Source: Oryzomonas sp. (GTDB taxonomy: Bacteria; Desulfobacterota; Desulfuromonadia; Geobacterales; Pseudopelobacteraceae). Taken from it: a stretch of 38,780 nucleotides of DNA. How positions within the stretch are numbered: the stretch's first letter is position 1; each line of letters opens with the position of its first letter. The notes below the pieces were generated by a model. It saw only the letters and a program-made list of their open reading frames with translations. It was not told the origin of the DNA and made no database searches. Both the position numbers and the translations under genes were made by a program. Positions 23,243 to 30,526 of this stretch are shown piece by piece. The stretch lies in contig JARLHN010000030.1 of the NCBI GenBank assembly GCA_031292255.1, positions 1 through 38,780 of the forward strand, given 5' to 3'.

Positions 23243-24652
23243 GTGCACCAAGAGATATTGAGGCAGATACCGAAGGTTGACCGTGTCCTTGCATGGGAGC
23301 GGATGGCCGCGCTCGTGGCTTCCCACCCGCGCCCGGAACTGCTGGCAGCCATACGCTCGGTGCTGGAACGGTTGCGCGTCGCCGTCCGTAGCGGAGCCTC
23401 CTGCGAACTTTCCGAGGATAATATCGTCTCCCTGGTGAACGTCGAACTCGATCAACGCGGCGCGCCCAGCCTGCGCAACGTGGTCAATGGGACAGGCGTG
23501 GTGATCCACACCAACCTGGGGCGCTCGCCCCTGGCCGACGATGCCGAGGAGGCCATCCGGAGGGCCTCCCGCGGTTACTCAAACCTTGAGTTCGACCTCT
23601 CTTCGGGCGAGCGGGGCACGCGCTACGTCCACGTGGAAGGGCTGGTTTGCGAACTGACCGGCGCCGAGGCGGCCCTGGTGGTCAACAACAATGCCGCTGC
23701 GGTCATTCTGGCCTTGTCATCCCTGGCCCAGGGCCGGGACGCGATCGTCTCGCGCGGGGAACTGGTGGAGATCGGCGGCTCCTTCCGCATCCCCGAGGTA
23801 ATGCTCCAGAGCGGGGCTCATCTGGTGGAGGTCGGTGCGACCAACTGCACCCACGCCCGTGACTACCGAGCAGCGATCAACGATGCCACGGCGCTGCTGC
23901 TGAAGGTGCATACGAGCAACTTTGCCATGGTCGGCTTTACTGCCGAGGTTACGGTGGAGGAGATGTCGGTCATGGGGCGCGAGGCCGGGGTTCCGGTCAT
24001 GGTAGATGCCGGCAGCGGGTGCCTGATCGACCTGTCCGCCTATGGTATTGCCGGCGAACCGACCGTGCGCCGGTATCTGGCTGGTGGCGCCGATGTGGTG
24101 ACCTTCAGCGGCGACAAACTGCTGGGTGGACCCCAGGCCGGCATCATTGCCGGACGGCGGGACATCGTGGCGCCGATGAAGCGCCACCCCCTCTTGCGAG
24201 CCCTGCGGATGGACAAGCTCTCCCTCGCGGCACTGGAGGCCACGTTGCGGCTCTACCGCGACGAGTGGCGTGCAGTCCGTGACATCCCGACGCTTCGCAT
24301 GCTTACGGCGCTCCCGGCCGATGTGTCGCAACGGGCCGACCGCATCCTCGGGATGCTTCGCCGGCGTCTCCCCAAAGCGGTCATCCTGCTGAAACACAAG
24401 GGCGAATCGAGCGCCGGGGGGGGATCGCTTCCCCTGCTCCGCATGCCCACAAGCCTTATCGAAGTGCGCATCGGCGATGCCTCTGTGCAGCAGATCGAAC
24501 AGAGCCTGCGCCAGGCATCGACCCCGGTCGTCGGCCGTATTCATCGGGATCGGTTTTTACTTGATGTCCGCACCATCCTGGACCATGATCTTCCCGGCCT
24601 GTCGCTCTCCCTCGCCGAGACGGCGGCATCTTTGACAGGGGGAAACCAGTGA
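23243..24652 (+). CDS. selA: L-seryl-tRNA(Sec) selenium transferase
   Basis: A 469-residue PLP enzyme that converts seryl-tRNA(Sec) to selenocysteinyl-tRNA(Sec) using selenophosphate. The PLP lysine is K292 in [13 protein letters not shown], and [18 protein letters not shown] is the conserved N-terminal motif. It shows that this organism makes selenocysteine, which matters for the in-frame TGA in hgcA. The start is GTG 23243 behind AGGATC. selB, often next to selA, is not here; ispD follows with a 4-bp overlap. Confidence 0.95.
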   Translation: MHQEILRQIPKVDRVLAWERMAALVASHPRPELLAAIRSVLERLRVAVRSGASCELSEDNIVSLVNVELDQRGAPSLRNVVNGTGVVIHTNLGRSPLADDAEEAIRRASRGYSNLEFDLSSGERGTRYVHVEGLVCELTGAEAALVVNNNAAAVILALSSLAQGRDAIVSRGELVEIGGSFRIPEVMLQSGAHLVEVGATNCTHARDYRAAINDATALLLKVHTSNFAMVGFTAEVTVEEMSVMGREAGVPVMVDAGSGCLIDLSAYGIAGEPTVRRYLAGGADVVTFSGDKLLGGPQAGIIAGRRDIVAPMKRHPLLRALRMDKLSLAALEATLRLYRDEWRAVRDIPTLRMLTALPADVSQRADRILGMLRRRLPKAVILLKHKGESSAGGGSLPLLRMPTSLIEVRIGDASVQQIEQSLRQASTPVVGRIHRDRFLLDVRTILDHDLPGLSLSLAETAASLTGGNQ

Positions 24653-25368
24653 CCCATTCCAGATCCTTTGCCTTGATCCCGGCAGCCGGCATGGGCAAGC
24701 GCATGGGTGCTTCCATCAACAAACAGTATCTGCAACTGGCTGGAATGCCGATCGTGGCCCGTACCATCTCCGTATTTGAGAACGCCCCCTTTATTGACGG
24801 CATCTTTCTGGTTACCCCGGTCGACGAGATCCCCTACTGCCGCGAACATGTGGTTGAGGCCCATGGTTTCCGCAAGGTGCTGGAGATCGTGCCGGGCGGC
24901 AGGGAACGTCAGAATTCCGTAATGAACGGGTTGCGTGCGCTCCAGCGGCATGCGGGGGAGGACGACGTTGTGCTGATACACGACGGCGTCAGGCCGCTTA
25001 TCAGCCGGGAGTTGCTGAAGGAGTCCATTGAGGTGGCCCGCGGCTGCGACGGCGCCCTGGTGGCGGTGCCTGCCAAGGACACCATCAAAACGGTCCGGGA
25101 CGGGCTCGTCATTGATACCCCGGATCGGGATACCCTCTGGCAAGCCCAGACACCCCAGAGCTTCCGGTTCGGCGTTATCTTCGCAGCGCATCGGGCAGCG
25201 GAACAGGAAGGATTCATGGGGACCGACGACGCTTCCCTGGTTGAACGGCGCGGCGGCGCGGTCCGCATTGTACGTGGAGACTATCGCAACATCAAGATCA
25301 CAACGCCCGAAGACATTGTTCTGGCTGAGGCGTTCCTCGCCGGCGGCGGGCAGAATGGAGTTCTCTGA
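24649..25368 (+). CDS. ispD: 2-C-methyl-D-erythritol 4-phosphate cytidylyltransferase
   Basis: A 239-residue nucleotidyltransferase of the MEP isoprenoid pathway that makes CDP-methylerythritol. Motifs are [10 protein letters not shown] (CTP binding), [16 protein letters not shown] and the C-terminal [13 protein letters not shown] 24649 overlaps the selA stop (GTGA) behind GGGGGAAA. The last base of its stop is the first base of the next gene's ATG. ispF, a frequent partner, is absent. Confidence 0.95.
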   Translation: MTHSRSFALIPAAGMGKRMGASINKQYLQLAGMPIVARTISVFENAPFIDGIFLVTPVDEIPYCREHVVEAHGFRKVLEIVPGGRERQNSVMNGLRALQRHAGEDDVVLIHDGVRPLISRELLKESIEVARGCDGALVAVPAKDTIKTVRDGLVIDTPDRDTLWQAQTPQSFRFGVIFAAHRAAEQEGFMGTDDASLVERRGGAVRIVRGDYRNIKITTPEDIVLAEAFLAGGGQNGVL

Positions 25369-26555
25369 TGGTCGCACAACTACCCGTTGAAAAGATTTTG
25401 GTGGTAGCCGACCAGGCCGAAATCGCCGGGCAGATCGTGCTGCAACTGCAGGAAGCGGGCTTTGCGGCTACCTGGGTGGGAGACGGCGAGGCGGCTTTCG
25501 CCGCGCTTGAGGGGGAGGATTTCGCGCTGGCGTTGCTGGATGTCATGCCGCCCAAGGTCAAAGGGATTGAAGTGCTCAGCCATATTCGAGAATCCGGAAA
25601 GAACACGGCGGTCATCATGATGATCGCCCACGGCAACGAAAACCCGGCCGTGGAGTGCGTGAAGGCAGGGGTTGTCGATTACCTCTCCAAGCCCTTTACA
25701 GCGAACGACATGCTCCAACGGGTCATGCGCACCATCGCCAATCGGCGCGTGCTGCTGGAAAAGCAACGCCTCGAGCAGGAGAAGAGCGATTTCGCCTCCA
25801 TGCTTTCCCACGATATGAAAAATCCCCTGACCGCCGTGATCGGCTCTATCGATATCATGCGGGAGGGACGACTTGGGCCGGTGAATGGAGAACAGGAAGA
25901 ATACCTCCAATCCGCCATCGACAGCTGTAATGAAGTCATCGCAATGATCGACAACCTGCTGGACATCCATCGCTTCGAGGCGGGCCGGATGCAGTTAAAG
26001 ATTGCCGAATACGGCGCCGCGGAAATCATGCAGGCGGTTACCCGGCGTTTCACGCGGATTGCAGAACACGACGGGATCAGGCTGAAGGAACGGCTTTCCC
26101 ACGAAATGCCGAAGATCGCCGTCGACAGAAACGCTTTCAGCCGGGTTATCGCCAACCTGCTGGCAAATGCCGTCAAATTTACCCCCGAAGGAGGCGAGAT
26201 CGTCGTCTCCTGCCGCTGCCTGAAAGGCTCCGATATGCCATGGGAGCGTCTGCCTGCCTACGTGATCCTGCCCGACGGTTTTGTGGAGCAGGGTTGTTTC
26301 GTGCGGGTCAGCATCCGTAACACCGGCAGCGGTATTCCGGCCGCTGATCTGAACCGCATCTTCGAGCGCCATGTGCAGTCGGGCAACGGCGTTGGGCGGG
26401 AACGGGGCGGGTCGGGGCTGGGGCTGACCTTCTGCAAGATAGTGATTGAGAGCTGTGGGGGGATTATCTGGGGTGAGAACGAGGGGGGAGATGGAAGCAA
26501 GTTCATCATCCTTTTACCTTGCTATTTAAACGGTACGGAGTGTAGCGGACAATGA
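25368..26555 (+). CDS. Receiver-histidine kinase hybrid with a degenerate receiver
   Basis: A 395-residue protein with an N-terminal receiver domain (1-120), a HisKA domain with H148 in MLSHDMKNPL, and a HATPase domain (ANLLANAVKFTP, SGLGLTFCK). It is a cytoplasmic sensor kinase without a membrane segment. In the receiver the phospho-acceptor D58 and K108 are present, but one of the acidic pair is Ala (VVADQ) and the conserved Thr/Ser is Ile (MMIAHG), so signalling may be altered. It overlaps ispD by 1 bp and the DsbC-like gene by 4 bp. Confidence 0.9.
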   Translation: MVAQLPVEKILVVADQAEIAGQIVLQLQEAGFAATWVGDGEAAFAALEGEDFALALLDVMPPKVKGIEVLSHIRESGKNTAVIMMIAHGNENPAVECVKAGVVDYLSKPFTANDMLQRVMRTIANRRVLLEKQRLEQEKSDFASMLSHDMKNPLTAVIGSIDIMREGRLGPVNGEQEEYLQSAIDSCNEVIAMIDNLLDIHRFEAGRMQLKIAEYGAAEIMQAVTRRFTRIAEHDGIRLKERLSHEMPKIAVDRNAFSRVIANLLANAVKFTPEGGEIVVSCRCLKGSDMPWERLPAYVILPDGFVEQGCFVRVSIRNTGSGIPAADLNRIFERHVQSGNGVGRERGGSGLGLTFCKIVIESCGGIIWGENEGGDGSKFIILLPCYLNGTECSGQ

Positions 26556-27055
26556 ACAACAAAGAACGTTTTGCGGCATGTCTCAAGGGGGCATTGGTAG
26601 CGGCGGTAGGGATGTTGTTGTGCGCCGGGCCGGTGTCTGCAACGGATATCGATTTCAACAAGGCGATCGTCATCGGCTCCGGCCCCAAGACGGTTGTGGA
26701 GTTCACCGATCCCGACTGCCCCTTCTGTCGCAAGGCTGAGAAGTACTTTGCGGGGCGCAGCGACATAACCCAGTACATTTTCTTCTGGCCGCTTCCCCGT
26801 CACCCCAAGGCGAGGGAAAAAGCCCAGTTCGTCCTATCCCAACACGACAAGGCCAAGGCCTACCATGACGTCATGTCGGGCAAGCTGGACAGCCAACAGG
26901 CCTTTGCCATTACCCCCGCCGGTATAAAACTGCAGGAAGAGCAGTACGACATCGCCAAGAAGAACAACATCACTTCCACACCGACCTTCATGCTGTTCGG
27001 CAGGATTATCGAAGGCTTTGACCGGAAGAAGATCGAAGAGGCGCTGGGAAAATAG
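26552..27055 (+). CDS. DsbC-like periplasmic thiol protein
   Basis: A 167-residue protein with a signal peptide (ending near VSAT) and a thioredoxin fold. The active-site motif is DPDCPFCRK, and the cis-Pro loop is TSTPTFML. It resembles the catalytic domain of DsbC/DsbG without the dimerisation domain and probably reduces or isomerises disulfides, perhaps for cytochrome maturation. ATG 26552 overlaps the kinase stop (ATGA). It ends the selA-ispD-kinase unit. Confidence 0.88.
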   Translation: MNNKERFAACLKGALVAAVGMLLCAGPVSATDIDFNKAIVIGSGPKTVVEFTDPDCPFCRKAEKYFAGRSDITQYIFFWPLPRHPKAREKAQFVLSQHDKAKAYHDVMSGKLDSQQAFAITPAGIKLQEEQYDIAKKNNITSTPTFMLFGRIIEGFDRKKIEEALGK

Positions 27056-27296
27056 TTTCCGCCCGGAAAGGGTTCTTTTTCGCCCAGGCGGCGTCAATCT
27101 TCGGGCTTGCTTGTGACTTCGGCCGTTGGCCTCACCCTTCGGGCGCCTTCGCGGTCCAATTTAGCAAGCGAAATTGTGCGACGTATCGATGTGCGCCTCC
27201 GCGCAATCCCTTGATTTCCTTGCCTGGACAAAAAAGCCCTCCTTTCCGAATCGGAAACCAATGGTTTCGCGGATTCCAAAGGCGGGACGCGTCAGC
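27056..27296. other. Unassigned intergenic stretch with two overlapping palindromes
   Basis: No gene is supported here. At 27243-27268 two 15-bp palindromes overlap by four bases: TTTCCGA-A-TCGGAAA (27243-27257) and GAAACCA-A-TGGTTTC (27254-27268). Confidence 0.4.
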
Positions 27297-27329
27297 GGGA
27301 GCAGGCTGTGAGCCTGCTCCCGTTTTTTT
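27297..27329 (+). terminator. Intrinsic terminator of the selA-ispD operon
   Basis: GGGAGCAGGC and GCCTGCTCCC form a 10-bp stem with loop TGTGA, followed by G and seven T. A fragment of group II intron 3' end begins in the T tract. Confidence 0.9.
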
Positions 27330-27369
27330 GATGAGGGAGGGCAGGGGGAAACCTACTTTCTACTATACC
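27327..27369 (+). mobile_element. 5'-truncated fragment of a group II intron 3' end
   Basis: This stretch matches the 3' end of the complete intron (30390-30432) at 37 of 43 positions, covering the end of domain V and domain VI. It directly follows a terminator hairpin on the same strand. Retention of only the 3' end fits an incomplete reverse transcription during insertion. Confidence 0.7.
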
Positions 27370-27383
27370 TTTGGGTGTTTCCC

Positions 27384-28351
27384 CTAATCAATGTTTACGA
27401 CACCAATCGAGTTTGTTTCCGGATCTGTAAACCAGATATTTTTGTCGGGACCGTATGTGATTGCAGAAGGACTCCACCCTGTAAGGCCGGCATACTCGGT
27501 TATTGCTCCTGCCGCAGTAATTTCGCCTATTTTGTCGCTATTATATTCTGTAAACCAGAGATTGCCGTGAGAGTCGGATGCTATATAGTAAGGTAGACTA
27601 GAGGCAGTTGGAATTGCATACTCGGTAACCACCCCTGCCGTGGTGATTTTCCCGATATTGTTGCCGTACGATTCCACAAACCAGAGATAACCTCTGAACC
27701 GGATGTTATACCCATTGGACAACTGTTGGCTGTAGTGGTTGCATACTCTGTAATTGATCCTGTAGTAGTTATTTTTCCAATTGTGCCCGTGCGATATTCT
27801 GTAAACCAGAGATTGTCATCAGGACCTAAAGTGATACTTTCAGGATAACTATCGGTTGTAGTAAGGGGGTATTCGGTTATTAATCCTTTAGTGGTAATTT
27901 TTCCGATCTTGTTTCCAAGGCATTCTATAAACCAGAGATTGCCGTCAGAACCGGATGTAATGCCATTAGGACCAGCTTCTGAAGAAGAAAGAGCATATTC
28001 AGTTATTACTCCCGCCGTAGTAATGTTTCCAATTTTGCCAGTACCATATTCTGTAAACCAGAGATTGCCGTCAGGACCGGATGTAATGCCATATGGAATT
28101 GTTCCCGAAGAGAGAGCATACTCGGTTATAACTCCAGCCGGAGTAATTTTACCAATCTTGCTCCCCTCATATTCTGTAAACCAGAGATTGCCGTCAGGAC
28201 CGGTTATGATACCTCCAGATGGATAACTCGAAGAAGTAGGGATGGTGTATTCCTTTATTGATGGCGTTGTATTGCTTGTGCTGCCGCCTCTTCCACCGCA
28301 CCCGACCAAAACCGTCCAGACTGACAGTAGCAAAATAATAAATTTCCTCAT
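27384..28351 (-). pseudogene. Vgb-like beta-propeller lipoprotein with a frameshift
   Basis: An exported lipoprotein (signal ending LVGC, lipobox cysteine) made of about seven repeats of the type GPDGNLWFTEYxxxKIGKITxxGxITEY, as in virginiamycin B lyase-like propellers. Near 27692-27697 one base is missing in the sixth repeat: the frame leaves GITSGSE and the downstream frame resumes with GYLWFVESYGNNIGKIT. Restoring one base would give about 322 residues. ATG 28351 follows AAAGGGG. Either a recent mutation or a sequencing error. Antibiotic-lyase activity should not be assumed; catalytic residues were not identified. Confidence 0.75.
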
Positions 28352-28995
28352 TATTGCCCCTTTACGAAATCTGCAAAACTTCTTCTAAGCTTTCTTTAAT
28401 CTCTAAAGAAATCAAATCTTTGGTTTTTGCTTTCATGGTGTCACGTCCAAATGTGCATTACTTTATTAGCCTTCCACTGGGAATGAGTTTTGTTCGTTAA
28501 CAAAATTAACAACGTCCGTACGCAGTAACAGTTGAATATCTAACGGGTTTAAGTCCTGTCCGGGGAATTGTCCGATTCACCCCGGTAGCTCAAGGGAGCG
28601 GCGTTCTGGTAACAGGGGGTTGTAAGTTCCCAATTGGCAAAGCAGTAGGCCGTAACGCAAGTGAATCTGGATGTAGCCTCGTCAGTTAATTTGAAGATGC
28701 CGACCCAGTGGACGTATGGGGAAGGCCGCCGTCACAGACTCTGATAACGGAACCGGTCTGTGTAATCTTCCGGGGTAGCAGGGACGGCATGTTGCGGAAG
28801 ATATCCAACCCAGTGCTGGAGACCCGTTACGGTGATGTCTAAGGAACATCAACCGGCGCGTATAAGGCAACGAAATCGCGTTGGGCTGTACCGGGAGTCG
28901 GAGGGGTTCATAGTACCGCTTGAGGGCACGGACTAACATAAACCTGCCCGAGGGAAGGGACCCTGCTTTGTTCACGCAACCAAAGAGCGGAGGAG

Positions 28996-30345
28996 ATGGG
29001 GATTGCAGACATGCTAACAACCCCGGAAACAATCAGGACGCTACAGAGGAAGCTCTACCGCAAGGCCAAGCAGGAACCGGCCTGCCGCTTCCACGCCTTG
29101 TACGACAAGGTCTATCGGGCCGACATCCTTGAGTTTGCCTACCGCCTTGTCCGGTCCAACAAAGGGAGCGCCGGTATCGACGGTGTCACCTTCGAGGCCA
29201 TCGAGGAAAACGAAGGGGCACCCGCATTCATTGGGGAGTTGGAAGAAGCACTGAAAACCAAGACGTACAAGCCTGATCCGGTAAAAAGGGTCATGATACC
29301 AAAGAGCGACGGCAGTCAGCGCCCTTTGGGTATTCCGACCATCCGCGACCGGGTGGCTCAAATGGCCGTAAAACTGGTCATCGAGCCGATCTTCGAGGCG
29401 GACTTTTGCGCAACCTCATACGGATTTAGGCCGAAGAAATCAGCCCACGACGCAGTCGAAGACGTAACGTATGCCATGAACACCGGCTACACCGAAGTCA
29501 TTGATGCCGATCTTTCCAAATATTTCGACACCATTCCCCATGCCAACCTCATGAAAGTGGTTGCCGAGCGCATCTGTGACGGCGAAATCCTCAGTCTCAT
29601 CCAGATGTGGCTCAAAGCGCCAATCATGGAACAGGGCAAGGACGGGACGAAACGGAATATCGGCGGCGGCAAAGGCAACCGCACAGGCACCCCGCAAGGC
29701 GGAATCATCTCACCGTTGCTGGCCAATCTCTACCTGCACATACTGGACAGGATATGGGAACGGAACAACCTGCAACAGCGACTGGGAGCCCGCATCGTCA
29801 GATATGCCGACGATATCGTCATCCTCTGTCGGAGGAACAAATCTGACAAAGCAATGGCGGTGCTGCGGCAGATACTGGAGCGGCTGAAACTTACCCTAAA
29901 TGAGTCAAAGACAAAAATCGTCAACACCCACAAAGGAAAGTTTGATTTTCTCGGATTTTCAATCTGGATGGCAGAAAGCAATATATGTGGGAATCTGTAT
30001 CCCCATGTTCAACCTTCGAAGAAATCCTTGCAGGCTATCAAAGATAGTATCACTGACCTCACGAAGCGAGTGAGGACGGTAAAACCGCTTGAACGGATAG
30101 TAAATGAAATAAACACGACCGTGAGAGGCTGGGTCGGCTACTTCCACTTCAAGAATTGTAGCAATGTGCTTGTGAATTTGAAATGGCACGTAGAAGAACG
30201 GCTACGGACACATCTACGCAGACGCCACAAAATCAAGGATAGGGGGACTGGCGGCATAAAATTTAGCAGCCAGAATCTCTATGGTAAGTACAGGCTGTAC
30301 AAAGTGCCGACAACAGCGGGTTGGAAGAAAGTGCATGCTTTGTAG
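28996..30345 (+). CDS. Group II intron-encoded reverse transcriptase/maturase
   Basis: A 449-residue protein with reverse transcriptase motifs (GSAGIDGVTFE, KSDGSQRPLGIPTIRDRV, GTPQGGIISPLLANLYLH, catalytic RYADDIVIL) and a maturase/X domain (VRGWVGYFHF, NLYGKYRLYKVPTTAGWKK). It has no HNH endonuclease domain, as in intron classes that rely on other means to find nicked or structured targets. It splices its intron and copies it into new sites. ATG 28996 follows GGAGG with almost no spacing; ATG 29011 may be the true start. Confidence 0.95.
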   Translation: MGIADMLTTPETIRTLQRKLYRKAKQEPACRFHALYDKVYRADILEFAYRLVRSNKGSAGIDGVTFEAIEENEGAPAFIGELEEALKTKTYKPDPVKRVMIPKSDGSQRPLGIPTIRDRVAQMAVKLVIEPIFEADFCATSYGFRPKKSAHDAVEDVTYAMNTGYTEVIDADLSKYFDTIPHANLMKVVAERICDGEILSLIQMWLKAPIMEQGKDGTKRNIGGGKGNRTGTPQGGIISPLLANLYLHILDRIWERNNLQQRLGARIVRYADDIVILCRRNKSDKAMAVLRQILERLKLTLNESKTKIVNTHKGKFDFLGFSIWMAESNICGNLYPHVQPSKKSLQAIKDSITDLTKRVRTVKPLERIVNEINTTVRGWVGYFHFKNCSNVLVNLKWHVEERLRTHLRRRHKIKDRGTGGIKFSSQNLYGKYRLYKVPTTAGWKKVHAL

Positions 30346-30358
30346 CGAAGAACATCGG

Positions 30359-30432
30359 AAAGCCGGATGCGGGAAAACTGCACGTCCGGTTTGATGAGGG
30401 AGAGCAGGGTGATACCTGCTCTCTACTCTACC
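30359..30432 (+). ncRNA. Group II intron domains V and VI
   Basis: Domain V (about 30359-30393) is a hairpin starting AGCCGGATGCGGG with the catalytic AGC triad, capped by a GAAA-type loop and closing with CGTCCGGTTT. Domain VI (about 30394-30432) pairs GAGAGCAGG with CCTGCTCTC and contains the branch-point region. The splice site should lie near 30432. Confidence 0.85.
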
Positions 30433-30452
30433 CCTAGCCCTCCCAAGAACCA

Positions 30453-30480
30453 AGGGTAAAGCCTGCTCTATACTCTACCC
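30453..30480 (+). mobile_element. Second fragment of intron 3' end
   Basis: Matches domain VI of the complete intron at 24 of 28 positions, 20 bp after its 3' end. It suggests an older copy into whose neighbourhood the complete intron inserted. The rest of 30433-30526 shows no gene. Confidence 0.55.
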
Positions 30481-30526
30481 ATTGTCTTAGACCTGCATAG
30501 CAGGTGGCTTGAGGAATGCCCCTGGC

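Larger units (their letters stand above)
28500..30432 (+). mobile_element. Group II intron (retroelement) with encoded reverse transcriptase
   Basis: A GC-rich structured leader from about 28530 to 28995, an intron-type reverse transcriptase ORF and domains V/VI at the 3' end make a retroelement of about 1.9 kb. The 5' boundary is not resolved: I found no clear GTGYG start, and 28500 is an estimate. It lies in an intergenic region downstream of the frameshifted propeller gene and in opposite orientation to it. Its flanks carry fragments of the same 3' end. Confidence 0.85.

Noticed and set aside
28362-28436. A 24-codon minus-strand frame starting MKAKTKDLISLEIKE
   Set aside because: It has no ribosome-binding site and is too short to judge; it could be a gene fragment.
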